Origin: Rhizobium sp. ARZ01
GTDB lineage: Bacteria > Pseudomonadota > Alphaproteobacteria > Rhizobiales > Rhizobiaceae
Direction: 5' to 3'
Assembly: GCF_014851675.1 (NCBI RefSeq)
Contig: NZ_JACVAE010000001.1
Coordinates: 992,001-1,056,000, forward strand
Length of the DNA stretch: 64,000 bases
Positions within the stretch are counted from its first letter, which is position 1. Every line of letters begins with the position of its first letter. The position numbers and the translations under genes were made by a program. The notes below the pieces were generated by a model. That model was given only the letters and a program-made list of their open reading frames with translations. It searched no databases and was not told the DNA's origin. This document shows positions 1 through 8,120 of the stretch, piece by piece.

Positions 1-2
1 TT

Positions 3-332
3 GCGATCATGGTGCTCGTGGTCGCGGTCGGCACCGCAATGGATATGACCCCGACCATCTTGATCCTGACGCCTGTGCTGATGCCGATCATCAAGCAGGC
101 GGGCATCGATCCGGTCTATTTCGGCGTGCTCTTCATCATCAACAATTCGATCGGCCTGATCACGCCCCCTGTCGGGACGGTGCTCAACGTCATCTGCGGC
201 GTGTCGAAGCTGAAGATGGAGGAACTGATGAAGGGTGTCATGCCCTTCCTGATCGCCGAACTCATCGTCCTATTCCTGCTCGTGCTGTTCCCGCAACTGG
301 TCACTGTGCCTGCGGCTTGGTTCGGACACTGA
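3..332 (+). CDS. TRAP transporter large permease (DctM family), C-terminal fragment
   Basis: This is the C-terminal part of the large membrane subunit of a tripartite ATP-independent periplasmic (TRAP) transporter; the reading frame is open through the left edge, so the gene is truncated by the window. The visible residues carry the family's conserved stretch MDMTPTILILTPVLMPI, then an NNSIGLITPPVGTVLN segment typical of DctM proteins, and a final hydrophobic helix ending near VLFPQLVT. The next gene encodes the matching substrate-binding protein. The order (permease before binding protein) and the following shikimate enzymes suggest a cyclic hydroxy acid such as quinate or shikimate as substrate; that is inference. 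Confidence 0.9.
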   Translation, partial: AIMVLVVAVGTAMDMTPTILILTPVLMPIIKQAGIDPVYFGVLFIINNSIGLITPPVGTVLNVICGVSKLKMEELMKGVMPFLIAELIVLFLLVLFPQLVTVPAAWFGH

Positions 333-342
333 GCAACAACGA

Positions 343-359
343 GCCTCCGATGCGGAGGC
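343..359 (+). other. Intercistronic hairpin between TRAP permease and binding protein
   Basis: GCCTCCG and CGGAGGC form a perfect 7-bp stem with a 3-nt loop. No T-run follows, so it is more likely a processing or mRNA-stabilising element than a terminator. A second hairpin follows the binding-protein gene. Confidence 0.45.
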
Positions 360-411
360 ACACATTCAAACCGGCTTCAGCGGGGCGCTGGGCCACACAT
401 GGGAGGAAAGC

Positions 412-1425
412 ATGTTGAACAGACTGATGAAATACGCGCTCGGCGTGGCATTGCCGATCGCAATCCTCGCCGGCTCGCCGGCAGCAGCCGAAATCCGCGA
501 GCACCAGCTAAAGTTCGCCGCCGCCAACAACAAGGGCCACCCGCAGGTCACCGGCATGGAAAAATTCGCCGAGCTTGTGAAAGAAAAGAGCGGCGGCAAG
601 ATCGAGGTCAAGCTGTTTCCGGGCGGCGTGCTCGGCGGTGACGTGCAGACCGTTTCGGCGCTGCAGGGCGGCGTCATCGAGATGACGGTGCTGAATGCCG
701 GTATTCTGGCCAGTAACGTCAAGCAGTTCGGCGCCGTCGACCTGCCGTTCCTCTTCAACAGCGGCGAGGAAGCCGACAAGGTGATGGACGGTGCGTTCGG
801 CACAAGCCTGATCGAGCTTCTGCCCGACACCGGCTTGGTCGGCCTTGCCTATTGGGAGCTGGGCTTCCGCAACCTCACCAACAATCGTCATCCGGTGACG
901 AAGCTGGAAGACATCAAGGGTCTGAAGATCCGCACGATCCAATCGCCGATCCCGATCGAGTTGTTCAACGCGCTCGGCGCCAATGCCGTGCCGCTGCCTT
1001 ACACAGAACTCTATACGGCGCTCGAAACCGGCACGGTCGACGGCCAGGAAAACCCGGCTGCCAACATCCTCAACGCCAAGTTCTACGAAGTGCAGAAGTA
1101 CATGACGGTGACGCGCCATCAGTACAACCCGCAGATCGTGCTGATCAGTAAAAAGTTCTGGGACGGCCTGAACGACGAGGAGAAGGCGGTGTTCCAGTCG
1201 GCCGCGACCGAAGCACGCGACTATCAGCGCCAGGTCTCGCGCGAACTTGATGCAAAGGCGGTCGCCGAGATCAAGGCAACCGGCATGCAGGTCGATGAGC
1301 TGTCGCCGGAAGAAACGCAGAAGCTGCGCGACGCCGTGAAGCCGATGATCGAGAAGTTCAGCGCCGAGATCGGCGCCGACACCGTCACGGCCCTGTTCAC
1401 GGAACTCGACGCAGTCCGCAAGTGA
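412..1425 (+). CDS. TRAP transporter substrate-binding protein (DctP family)
   Basis: This is the periplasmic solute receptor of the TRAP system, 337 residues. It has a Sec signal peptide (positive MLNRLMKY, hydrophobic core, AAA cleavage region near residue 25). The mature part shows family hallmarks: FPGGVLGGDVQ near residue 70, LKIRT near 172, whose arginine usually pairs with the ligand carboxylate in this family, and TVDGQENP near 220. A GGAGG Shine-Dalgarno lies just upstream. It follows the permease gene and is flanked by hairpins on both sides, which may raise its level relative to the membrane subunits. Family assignment is firm; ligand identity (quinate, shikimate or a similar carboxylate) rests only on the neighbouring enzymes. 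Confidence 0.95.
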   Translation: MLNRLMKYALGVALPIAILAGSPAAAEIREHQLKFAAANNKGHPQVTGMEKFAELVKEKSGGKIEVKLFPGGVLGGDVQTVSALQGGVIEMTVLNAGILASNVKQFGAVDLPFLFNSGEEADKVMDGAFGTSLIELLPDTGLVGLAYWELGFRNLTNNRHPVTKLEDIKGLKIRTIQSPIPIELFNALGANAVPLPYTELYTALETGTVDGQENPAANILNAKFYEVQKYMTVTRHQYNPQIVLISKKFWDGLNDEEKAVFQSAATEARDYQRQVSRELDAKAVAEIKATGMQVDELSPEETQKLRDAVKPMIEKFSAEIGADTVTALFTELDAVRK

Positions 1426-1432
1426 CACCTCT

Positions 1433-1457
1433 GCCGGCCCGCACATTGCGGGCCGGC
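1433..1457 (+). other. GC-rich hairpin after the TRAP binding-protein gene
   Basis: GCCGGCCCGC and GCGGGCCGGC form a perfect 10-bp stem around a 5-nt loop directly after the binding-protein stop codon. There is no T-tract, so I read it as a 3'-end stabiliser or attenuator. It would lie inside the coding region if the next gene began at its earliest GTG (1422), one reason to prefer the start at 1482. Confidence 0.55.
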
Positions 1458-1481
1458 CATCTTCCCGTGAAGGCAGCCAAG

Positions 1482-2342
1482 ATGGTCGAAACACTGCTCA
1501 AACCGACAAGGGCCGGATTGATCGGCGCCGGGATCCAGGCTTCGCTCACACCTGCGATGCACATGCGCGAAGGCGCAGCACAGGGGCTGACCTACGACTA
1601 CGAACTGATTGACCTTAACGAAATCGGCGCGACGGCGGACGACCTGCCGATGCTCATTGCCGATGCCGAGGCGAGGGGATTGTGCGGGCTCAACATCACG
1701 CACCCGTGCAAGCAGGCCATCATTCCCCATCTGGATGAACTGTCCGGCGAGGCGCGCGCCCTTGGGGCCGTCAATACCGTCGTGCTGATGGACGGACGAC
1801 GCCATGGCCACAACACCGACTGGTGGGGATTTGCCGAGAGCTTTCGCCGCGGCTTGCCGGATGCGGATCTGAATGCTGTCGTGCAGCTTGGGGCCGGCGG
1901 CGCAGGTGTAGCGACGGCCTATGCCATTCTTTCGCTTGGAGCACGTTCGCTTGTCGTCTTCGATAAGGAAGCGGAACGCTCCCGAGAACTTGCCGAGACC
2001 ATGTCGGGGCGCTTTCCCGGCGCCGTGATCCGCGCCGGCCATGATCTCGAAGCCGCCATGGGGGGGGCATCCGGGCTCATCCACGCGACGCCGACCGGGA
2101 TGGCTAAATACCCGGGCCTTCCGCTGCCGGTCGAGCTGCTTGATGCCCGTCATTGGGTCGCGGAGATCGTCTATTTCCCTTTGGAAACCGCACTGTTGAG
2201 CGCGGCCCGGCAGCGCGGCTGCCGCACGCTCGACGGCGGCGGGATGGCCGTTTTCCAGGCGGTTGGCGCGTTCCGCCTGTTTACCGGGCTCGAGCCCGAT
2301 GCGGAACGGATGCTCGCCCATTTCAAGGCACTCACCGCCTGA
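1482..2342 (+). CDS. Shikimate/quinate dehydrogenase (AroE family)
   Basis: NAD(P)-dependent oxidoreductase interconverting shikimate and 3-dehydroshikimate (or quinate and 3-dehydroquinate). From the chosen ATG it is 286 residues. Visible motifs are NITHPCK with the catalytic lysine, GHNTDWWG with the catalytic aspartate, a Rossmann glycine run GAGGAG, HATPTGM in the nucleotide lobe, and FQAVGAFRLFTG near the C-terminus. In-frame GTG codons exist at 1422 (overlapping the previous stop) and 1467, but a GC hairpin lies between, so ATG 1482 is preferred. Its position between a carboxylate TRAP transporter and a dehydroshikimate dehydratase argues for a catabolic paralog rather than the biosynthetic aroE. 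Confidence 0.88.
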   Translation: MVETLLKPTRAGLIGAGIQASLTPAMHMREGAAQGLTYDYELIDLNEIGATADDLPMLIADAEARGLCGLNITHPCKQAIIPHLDELSGEARALGAVNTVVLMDGRRHGHNTDWWGFAESFRRGLPDADLNAVVQLGAGGAGVATAYAILSLGARSLVVFDKEAERSRELAETMSGRFPGAVIRAGHDLEAAMGGASGLIHATPTGMAKYPGLPLPVELLDARHWVAEIVYFPLETALLSAARQRGCRTLDGGGMAVFQAVGAFRLFTGLEPDAERMLAHFKALTA

Positions 2343-2371
2343 ACGACTCACGCTAGCCAAGGACCCAGGGC

Positions 2372-4261
2372 ATGAAGACGTCGATTGCAACCGTTTCCCT
2401 GAGTGGTGACCTCCGCGACAAGCTGGCTGCGATCGCCAAGGCGGGATTCGACGGTGTCGAGATATTCGAGAACGATTTCCTGGTCTTCGACGAAAGCCCG
2501 CAACAAGTCGGCAACATGGTGCGAGACCACGGTCTGGAGATCACCTTGTTCCAACCGTTCCGTGATTTCGAGGGCATGCCGGAACCGCTCCGCAGCCGGA
2601 CTTTCGACCGCGCCGAACGCAAATTCGATCTCATGCAGCAGATGGGGACCGATCTGGTGCTCGTGTGTTCGAACGTTTCCACGGCCGCCCTTGGCGGCAT
2701 CGACCGGGCCGCGGCCGATTTCCATGAACTCGGCGAGCGGGCGGCAAAGCGCGGCCTTCGCGTCGGTTACGAGGCGCTCGCCTGGGGGCGCCACATCAAC
2801 GACCATCGTGACGCCTGGGAGATCGTACGGCGCGCGGATCATCCAAATATCGGTCTCATACTCGACAGCTTCCACACGTTGTCGCGTAAGATCGACGTCA
2901 ACTCGATCCGATCCATCCCAAAGGAAAAAATCTTCATCATCCAGCTGGCCGATGCGCCGCTGATCGACATGGATCTCCTCTATTGGAGCCGTCACTTCCG
3001 CAACATGCCGGGCGAGGGCGATTTGCCAGTCCTCGAATTCATGAAAGCGGTCGCGGAGACAGGCTATGATGGCTATCTCTCGCTGGAAATCTTCAACGAT
3101 CAGTTTCGTGGCGACTCGCCAAGCGCGATCGCTGTCGATGGTTACCGTTCGCTGACTTATCTGGGCGACCAGGTGAAACGCGCGTTGCCCGACTGCCCTA
3201 TGGATGTCCCGGAAATGCCCCCTAGAAGCACGGTCGAGGGGTTCGCCTTCGTCGAGTTCGCCATCGACGAGGCCGAGGCGCCGCAGCTTGTGGCATTGAT
3301 CGAAACGCTCGGTTTCAGGAAGACAGCGAAACACAAGACGAAGAACGTGACCGTGTTTCGGCAGGGCGACATCAAACTCGTCTTAAATACGGAAGAGCGG
3401 GGCTTTGCCGGCTCCTCCTACCTGGTCCACGGTGCATCGGCCTACGCAATGGGTCTGATGGTCGATGACGCGAAGGCCGCTTTGGCCCGCGCGCTTGCGC
3501 TTGGCGCCGAACGTTTCCAGCAGCCGCTCGATCGTGGAGAGATCGAGATGCCGGCCGTGCGCGGGGTGGGCGGCGGCATCATCTACTTCCTCGACAACAA
3601 GAGCGAACTTTCCGATATCTGGACCGTCGAGTTCGACCTCGTCGACAACGCTGCCCTGGTTGCATCAGCAGGCCTGACGGTAGTTGATCATGTCGCCCAG
3701 ACGATGAAATACGAGGAATTGCTGACGTGGCTCTTGTTCTACACGTCGATCTTCGAGGCACAGAAAACCCCGCTCGTCGACATTATCGATCCGTCAGGTG
3801 TCGTCAGAAGCCAAGCCGTGCAGAACATGGAAGGCACGCTGCGGATGACCCTGAATGGGGCAGAAAACCGAAATACCCTTGCCGGCCACTTCATCGCCGA
3901 GACCTTCGGCTCGGGTATCCAGCACATCGCCTTCAAGACCGACGACATCTTCGCAACGGCCGAAGCGCTGGCGGAGAACGGCTTCATTCCGCTGCATATC
4001 TCGCCAAATTACTACGATGATCTGGAGGCCCGCTTCGGCCTCGATCTTGACGTGTGCGACCGCCTGAAGCGGCACAACATCCTCTACGACCGCGACGATG
4101 GCGGAGAGTACTTCCAGCTCTATAGCCCAACCTACGGCGAAGGCTTCTTCTTCGAAATCGTCGAGCGCCGCGGATACAGGGGATACGGCGCCGCCAACGC
4201 CATCTTCCGCATCGCAGCCCTCAGAAAACACCTGCGCCCGGCGGGAATGCCGGTGGTGTGA
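2372..4261 (+). CDS. quiC: 3-dehydroshikimate dehydratase fused to HPPD-like domain (QuiC-type)
   Basis: A 629-residue two-domain enzyme expected to convert 3-dehydroshikimate to protocatechuate. The N-terminal half (about 1-265) is a sugar-phosphate isomerase/AP-endonuclease-2 TIM barrel with the four metal ligands at Glu134, Asp165, Gln191 and Glu239, the same positions I recall for Pseudomonas putida QuiC1. The C-terminal half (about 285-629) is a vicinal-oxygen-chelate domain like 4-hydroxyphenylpyruvate dioxygenase, with a plausible metal triad His440, His518 and Glu595. It follows the dehydrogenase by 29 bp, so the two probably share a transcript with the TRAP genes. The function of the C-terminal domain is uncertain; automatic annotation often calls the whole protein HPPD. 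Confidence 0.93.
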   Translation: MKTSIATVSLSGDLRDKLAAIAKAGFDGVEIFENDFLVFDESPQQVGNMVRDHGLEITLFQPFRDFEGMPEPLRSRTFDRAERKFDLMQQMGTDLVLVCSNVSTAALGGIDRAAADFHELGERAAKRGLRVGYEALAWGRHINDHRDAWEIVRRADHPNIGLILDSFHTLSRKIDVNSIRSIPKEKIFIIQLADAPLIDMDLLYWSRHFRNMPGEGDLPVLEFMKAVAETGYDGYLSLEIFNDQFRGDSPSAIAVDGYRSLTYLGDQVKRALPDCPMDVPEMPPRSTVEGFAFVEFAIDEAEAPQLVALIETLGFRKTAKHKTKNVTVFRQGDIKLVLNTEERGFAGSSYLVHGASAYAMGLMVDDAKAALARALALGAERFQQPLDRGEIEMPAVRGVGGGIIYFLDNKSELSDIWTVEFDLVDNAALVASAGLTVVDHVAQTMKYEELLTWLLFYTSIFEAQKTPLVDIIDPSGVVRSQAVQNMEGTLRMTLNGAENRNTLAGHFIAETFGSGIQHIAFKTDDIFATAEALAENGFIPLHISPNYYDDLEARFGLDLDVCDRLKRHNILYDRDDGGEYFQLYSPTYGEGFFFEIVERRGYRGYGAANAIFRIAALRKHLRPAGMPVV

Positions 4262-4414
4262 CTAGCGCCGAGGGAGGCCGTGGGTGCGGACGGCGCATGG
4301 GAGAGCGGCTTCATGTCGCTCGTCAGAGGTAGCTCTTTGACCCTTTCGGCACACCGTTCAGGCTCTGTTCAACTGGCGCCCGCATCATAGGGGCGTAAGT
4401 TGAAAGGGCATGAA

Positions 4415-4885
4415 ATGAAAAAACTCTCTGTTGTTGTTTTGGCTGCGCTAACGGCTTTCTCGGGCGTTTTGCCCGCCGGCGCAGCACCGTTTAACGTCGC
4501 TCCGATGCAGCATGCGAGCCAAAGCGCTGATGTGCATGACGTTCAGTATCGCCACGATAACCGCCGCCATGACCGGCACCACTATCATCGCCCACCTCCA
4601 CGCCACGGCTGGCACAACGGTCACAGGGGCTACAGAGATCATCGACATGGTTATCGTCGCCATAGTGATGGTTGGTGGTATCCGCTAGCTGCGTTCGGAG
4701 CCGGGGCTATCATTGGAGGAGCAATTGCGAGCCCTCCGAGATATGTGTCTCCTCCGCCGCGGGCGAGCTACACCTCACGTCATGTCGAATGGTGCGCATC
4801 CCGCTATCGCACCTACAGGGCATACGACAATACCTATGTTCCGCAGGTTGGCTACAGGGCTGAATGCATCTCGCCCTATTCATGA
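4415..4885 (+). CDS. BA14K-family secreted protein
   Basis: A 156-residue exported protein of the rhizobial/Brucella BA14K (lectin-like) family. It has a signal peptide (MKKLS, hydrophobic core, cleavage after about PAGAAP), a very His/Arg/Tyr-rich middle (DNRRHDRHHYHRPPP and HRGYRDHRHGYRRH), a hydrophobic Gly/Ala stretch near residue 90, and the family C-terminal motif HVEWCASRYRTYRAYDNTY followed by CISPYS. An in-frame TTG exists 15 bp earlier, but the ATG at 4415 has AAAGGG upstream and begins the signal sequence. It is a single gene, probably ending at the hairpin at 4964. In vivo role is not established. Confidence 0.88.
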   Translation: MKKLSVVVLAALTAFSGVLPAGAAPFNVAPMQHASQSADVHDVQYRHDNRRHDRHHYHRPPPRHGWHNGHRGYRDHRHGYRRHSDGWWYPLAAFGAGAIIGGAIASPPRYVSPPPRASYTSRHVEWCASRYRTYRAYDNTYVPQVGYRAECISPYS

Positions 4886-4963
4886 TGTCACGGTCGCTGT
4901 TCGTGAACCGGCCCTAGCTTGTTCGGTCGGCGGTCACGAATTGAAGAGCGCCAGGGCATAGCG

Positions 4964-4996
4964 AACCCGTCGCCCAACCGCGGCGGGTTTTCGTTT
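4964..4996 (+). terminator. Rho-independent terminator downstream of BA14K gene
   Basis: AACCCGTCGC pairs with GCGGCGGGTT (one G-U) around a 6-nt loop and runs into TTCGTTTG. It separates the plus-strand BA14K gene from the minus-strand VOC gene. Confidence 0.7.
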
Positions 4997-5042
4997 GTGG
5001 ACGCGCATCATGTTGGGAACAGCAAGCGAGTGGCCCACTTAG

Positions 5043-5447
5043 TCACGCCGCACCGTTGACCTCGACGACGTTGCGGTCCGGGTCGCAAAGATAGAGTTGC
5101 GGAAAGCCAGCCGGCCCCGAACGGGCGATGAGCAGTCGCATTGGGTCGCCCTCTGGCAGATCCTCGCGGAAGCCGGCGTCAATCAAACGCTGGACAACAC
5201 GCTCGAATTCGTCAGTACGAAGCGCGAAATGCCAATCATTCCGGTCGATCGAACGGCTTGAGCGGAAGCTGCCCTCGGGGTGGACGACAAGATGCAATTG
5301 CAGGCTGCCGCATGCTAGCCACGCGCCGCGAATGGGGAAATTCGGGCGCTGGATCTCTGTAAGTCCTAGAACGTCCCGGTAGAACGACAGGGACCTCTCA
5401 AGGTCATTGGTGATGATCGACACGTGATGCAAGGCAAGCCGAGACAT
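5043..5447 (-). CDS. VOC-family (glyoxalase/bleomycin resistance-like) protein
   Basis: A 134-residue single vicinal-oxygen-chelate protein with paired beta-alpha-beta-beta-beta modules. The N-terminus reads LHHVSIITNDLERSLSFYRDVLGL, the classic start with the first metal-ligand histidine; the second half contains DWHFALRTDEF and ends YLCDPDRNVVEVN, with the final glutamate as expected for a metal ligand. Such proteins act as isomerases, dioxygenases or antibiotic-binding proteins, and the substrate cannot be told from the sequence. It stands alone, convergent with the BA14K gene. The 340 bp between it and tRNA-Thr holds nothing I can recognise. Confidence 0.88.
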   Translation of the reverse strand: MSRLALHHVSIITNDLERSLSFYRDVLGLTEIQRPNFPIRGAWLACGSLQLHLVVHPEGSFRSSRSIDRNDWHFALRTDEFERVVQRLIDAGFREDLPEGDPMRLLIARSGPAGFPQLYLCDPDRNVVEVNGAA

Positions 5448-5788
5448 ACGATGGGCCCTCGCAGATCTGCTCCAGCGGCCCAGAAGAGTATCAGCAACAA
5501 CGATCGTGGACTACTGAGGCGTGTGTCTCAGGGCGAATCCCCCAAGTAACCAAATTGAGCTACACAACGGGATCGTTGTCGCTTCTTCTGCGATGACGCA
5601 GGACTGCAGACGCTATTCGTGCTCTGTCAGGTCAGGATCAAACGAACTGAGGAGCGTTGCGTGAAATCGCCGCCTGTGTGGGGGAAGCCGTTAGAAATCA
5701 AGCGAAAACAGTGCGCTACACGATACGACGTGAAATTCCAAGCAGCTTGGGACGGGGACACAGCATATTGTTTTCAACGGAAATTGAT
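5448..5788. other. Intergenic stretch without a recognisable gene
   Basis: I see no supported ORF, tRNA or strong hairpin here. It must hold the promoter of the minus-strand VOC gene, but no clear -35/-10 pair stands out. Confidence 0.4.
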
Positions 5789-5864
<76 letters not shown>

Positions 5865-5916
5865 ACACCGGGAGGGAGTTAGCATATTCCGGGCGGCTGT
5901 AAAGCAAAAAATGCCG

Positions 5917-6864
5917 TCAGATCGACCAGTCGGTGATCGTGGGTGGGCGCGGGATGATGTCGTCGCAGCCCGCCATCGAACGCGGCAGGGTTTCGGCGAG
6001 GAAGTCGATGAGCGCGCGAACCGCCGGCAACATGCCATGGCGGGAGGTGAAGGCAGCGTGTATCGATGATTCCGGCGAGCGCCATTCCGGCAATACCGGC
6101 ACGAGGACGCCGCTGCGAAAGCCGCGCTCGGCAATCCTGTCCGGCAGCAATCCCAAGCCGATCCCTTCGATCACCGCTCTCTCGAGTATGCCGAAATCGA
6201 TGCAGGACAAAATGGGCGTGTGCGCGACGTCGCGAAAACCGCCGTCGGCGTTGACCAGCGTCCAGATGGCACGGGAAGGCTGCTCCTGCATGGCGATCGT
6301 CGGCAAAAGGGAAAGTTTGTCCAGTGTGACCGGTCCATGCCGGTCGATGAAAGACGGGCTGGCCGCGAGATGTTGACGGGTGTCGCCGAATTTTCGGACG
6401 ACGATCGATTGGTCGCCCTCGTAGCTCGCCCGCACCCGTAGCGCGACATCAATCCGTTCCTCGATCAGGTCGATTGGCCGGTTAGTGGTCAGGATCGAAA
6501 GGCGGACACGTGGATATCGCTTCAGGAACAGGGGAAGGATGTCGGCAAGCATCGGGGCAAAGCCGAGCGGCATTGCAAGGCGAACCGGGCCGGCCGGCTC
6601 CGATATTGCTGCGGCGACGATCGATTCTGCTTCCTCGACACCGGCTAGGATGGTCTCGCAACGTTCGTAGAAGGTCTCACCGATATCGGTCACACGCAGC
6701 TTGCGGGTCGAGCGCTCGAGCAGCCGCACACCAAGTTGTTCCTCCAGGTGTGCGACGCGCTTGCTGATCTTCGATTTCGGAACGCCGAGTGCGTTGGCGG
6801 CCGCTGTGAAGCCCTTGTGCTTCACCACTGCTGCGAACAGCGCGAGATCGTTGAGGTCCTGCAT
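5917..6864 (-). CDS. LysR-family transcriptional regulator
   Basis: A 315-residue LysR-type regulator. Residues 1-60 form the winged helix-turn-helix (MQDLNDLALFAAVVKHKGF, then AANALGVPKSKISKRVAHLE), joined by a linker helix to a LysR substrate-binding domain that begins about residue 90. An in-frame ATG lies 30 bp earlier (6894) and the open frame runs further, but the family start is MQDLNDLALF. It is transcribed divergently from the azoreductase gene, and a TGTTTC-N6-GAAACA palindrome lies between, so it probably controls that gene and possibly itself. The likely inducer is an electrophile, quinone or azo compound, by analogy only. Confidence 0.93.
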   Translation of the reverse strand: MQDLNDLALFAAVVKHKGFTAAANALGVPKSKISKRVAHLEEQLGVRLLERSTRKLRVTDIGETFYERCETILAGVEEAESIVAAAISEPAGPVRLAMPLGFAPMLADILPLFLKRYPRVRLSILTTNRPIDLIEERIDVALRVRASYEGDQSIVVRKFGDTRQHLAASPSFIDRHGPVTLDKLSLLPTIAMQEQPSRAIWTLVNADGGFRDVAHTPILSCIDFGILERAVIEGIGLGLLPDRIAERGFRSGVLVPVLPEWRSPESSIHAAFTSRHGMLPAVRALIDFLAETLPRSMAGCDDIIPRPPTITDWSI

Positions 6865-6897
6865 GGTTATCCCTGCTGACAGTGTTTTCTTCATTAT

Positions 6898-6915
6898 TGT
6901 TTCCCAGAAGAAACA
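6898..6915. promoter_or_regulatory. Candidate operator between lysR and azoR
   Basis: TGTTTC and GAAACA form a perfect inverted repeat with a 6-bp spacer, in the divergent intergenic region 34 bp upstream of the LysR start and 84 bp upstream of azoR. Its size and position suit a LysR-type binding site, although it lacks a strict T-N11-A form. Confidence 0.45.
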
Positions 6916-6998
6916 GTCAATCGGTTTTCGGCCAGCTAATCGGGCGATTGTTTTCGCCGCATATGAATTGCACCAGAAGCAACACAAAGGTGCATCCC

Positions 6999-7622
6999 AT
7001 GAACGTCCTTCAGATCGACTCCGGCATTCTCGGAGAAAACTCAGTGTCCCGTCGCTTGACCGCAGCAATCGCCGCGCAGGTTAAAGTCGACAATCCGGCG
7101 GCAAAGGTTGCGTATCGCGACCTTGTCGCCAACCCGTTGCCGCATCTGACGGGCGTGCACCTGATGGCGGCGAATGCGAAGCCGGAAGATGTCGACGGCC
7201 AACTGGCAGCCGATGTAGCGGTGAGCGCTGCGGTGCTTGACGAATTCCTCGCTGCCGACACGATCATCATCGGTGCGCCGATGTACAATTTCTCGCTGCC
7301 GAGCCAGCTCAAGGCCTGGATTGATCGAATCGCTGTTGCCGGAAAGACCTTCCGGTACACCGAAAACGGGCCCGAAGGGCTCGCGAAGGGCAAGAAAGTG
7401 ATTGTCGCATCCACCCGTGGCGGTCTTTACAGCACTGGCCCGGCCGCGATCATGGACCACCAGGAAGCCTATCTGAAGACGGTGCTCGGCTTCTTCGGCA
7501 TTTCGGACGTCGAGTTCGTTCGCGCCGAAGGTTTGAACATCAGCGCTGTTTCGAAGGCGACGGCGATCTCCGAGGCGGAGCGGACAATTTTGGGCCTCGC
7601 CGATTTGAAGCTCGCAAGCTGA
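6999..7622 (+). CDS. azoR: FMN-dependent NADH:quinone/azo oxidoreductase (AzoR)
   Basis: A 207-residue flavodoxin-fold oxidoreductase that uses NADH and FMN to reduce azo dyes and quinones by two electrons, protecting against quinone and thiol stress. Visible features are the N-terminal phosphate-binding strand-loop (VLQIDSGILGENSVSRRL), MYNFSLPSQLKAWIDRI near residue 95, the AGKTFRYTENGPEGL segment that covers the flavin, and STRGGLY near 140. The open frame extends 117 bp upstream, but AAAGGTG sits correctly before ATG 6999. The divergent LysR gene is its likely regulator. A strong terminator follows. Confidence 0.95.
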   Translation: MNVLQIDSGILGENSVSRRLTAAIAAQVKVDNPAAKVAYRDLVANPLPHLTGVHLMAANAKPEDVDGQLAADVAVSAAVLDEFLAADTIIIGAPMYNFSLPSQLKAWIDRIAVAGKTFRYTENGPEGLAKGKKVIVASTRGGLYSTGPAAIMDHQEAYLKTVLGFFGISDVEFVRAEGLNISAVSKATAISEAERTILGLADLKLAS

Positions 7623-7644
7623 GGGGCACAATCAAGCGTTGGAG

Positions 7645-7680
7645 CCCGCCGGTGAACGTTCCGGCGGGCCCTTTCGTTTA
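7645..7680 (+). terminator. Rho-independent terminator of azoR
   Basis: GCCCGCCGG and CCGGCGGGC form a perfect 9-bp stem with an 8-nt loop, followed by CCTTTCGTTT. Confidence 0.85.
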
Positions 7681-7775
7681 CCAAGCCGCAGGCCTTGCGA
7701 TTCGAAACGAGTCGGCTCGACAGGCGCGAAAAAGGGCATAAACTTACTGGGTGGAGAGGGCAGCGGAGATGATCG

Positions 7776-8054
7776 ATGCGGCTCTTGGTTTGCTTGACGC
7801 CATTGTTAGTTCTGCTGGCCTTGCCGATTGATATCGCGGCGGCGGGCGGACTGGGCGGTACGCTCTGCACCTGTCGCAATCGGGATGGCAGCAGACACTC
7901 GCTCGGATCTTTCGTCTGCCTGAACGTGGACGGCCGCAGATATCTCGCCCGGTGCGAGATGGCGTTGAACGTGCCCAACTGGAAGAAGATTCAGGACAGC
8001 TGTCCGCTCGCTGTAGGGCCCAGTCTCATGCAGAGCGTTCCCGCAGCGTTGTGA
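7776..8054 (+). CDS. Small secreted cysteine-containing protein, unknown function
   Basis: I do not recognise a characterised family. The 92-residue product begins with a clear signal peptide (MRLLVCLTPLLVLLALPIDIAAAG) and has a compact mature part with Cys at CTCR, FVC, ARCE and DSCP, so it could hold two disulfides in the periplasm. A GGAG lies 7 nt before the ATG. It follows the azoR terminator and converges on rlmB, so it is probably a single-gene unit. Coding reality is supported by the signal peptide, the ribosome-binding site and the spaced cysteines. Confidence 0.72.
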   Translation: MRLLVCLTPLLVLLALPIDIAAAGGLGGTLCTCRNRDGSRHSLGSFVCLNVDGRRYLARCEMALNVPNWKKIQDSCPLAVGPSLMQSVPAAL

Positions 8055-8120
8055 ACTTGGCCCTCATGAAAGCCTTGGGCCGATTGCGGATATCGATGCT
8101 CTGTCGCAACCGAGCAGCCG

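Noticed and set aside
508..1494. Long minus-strand ORFs opposite real genes (for example opposite dctP, rpoB, rpoC and fusA)
   Set aside because: They are mirror frames of GC-rich coding sequence, with Arg/Asp/Val-rich shadow composition.
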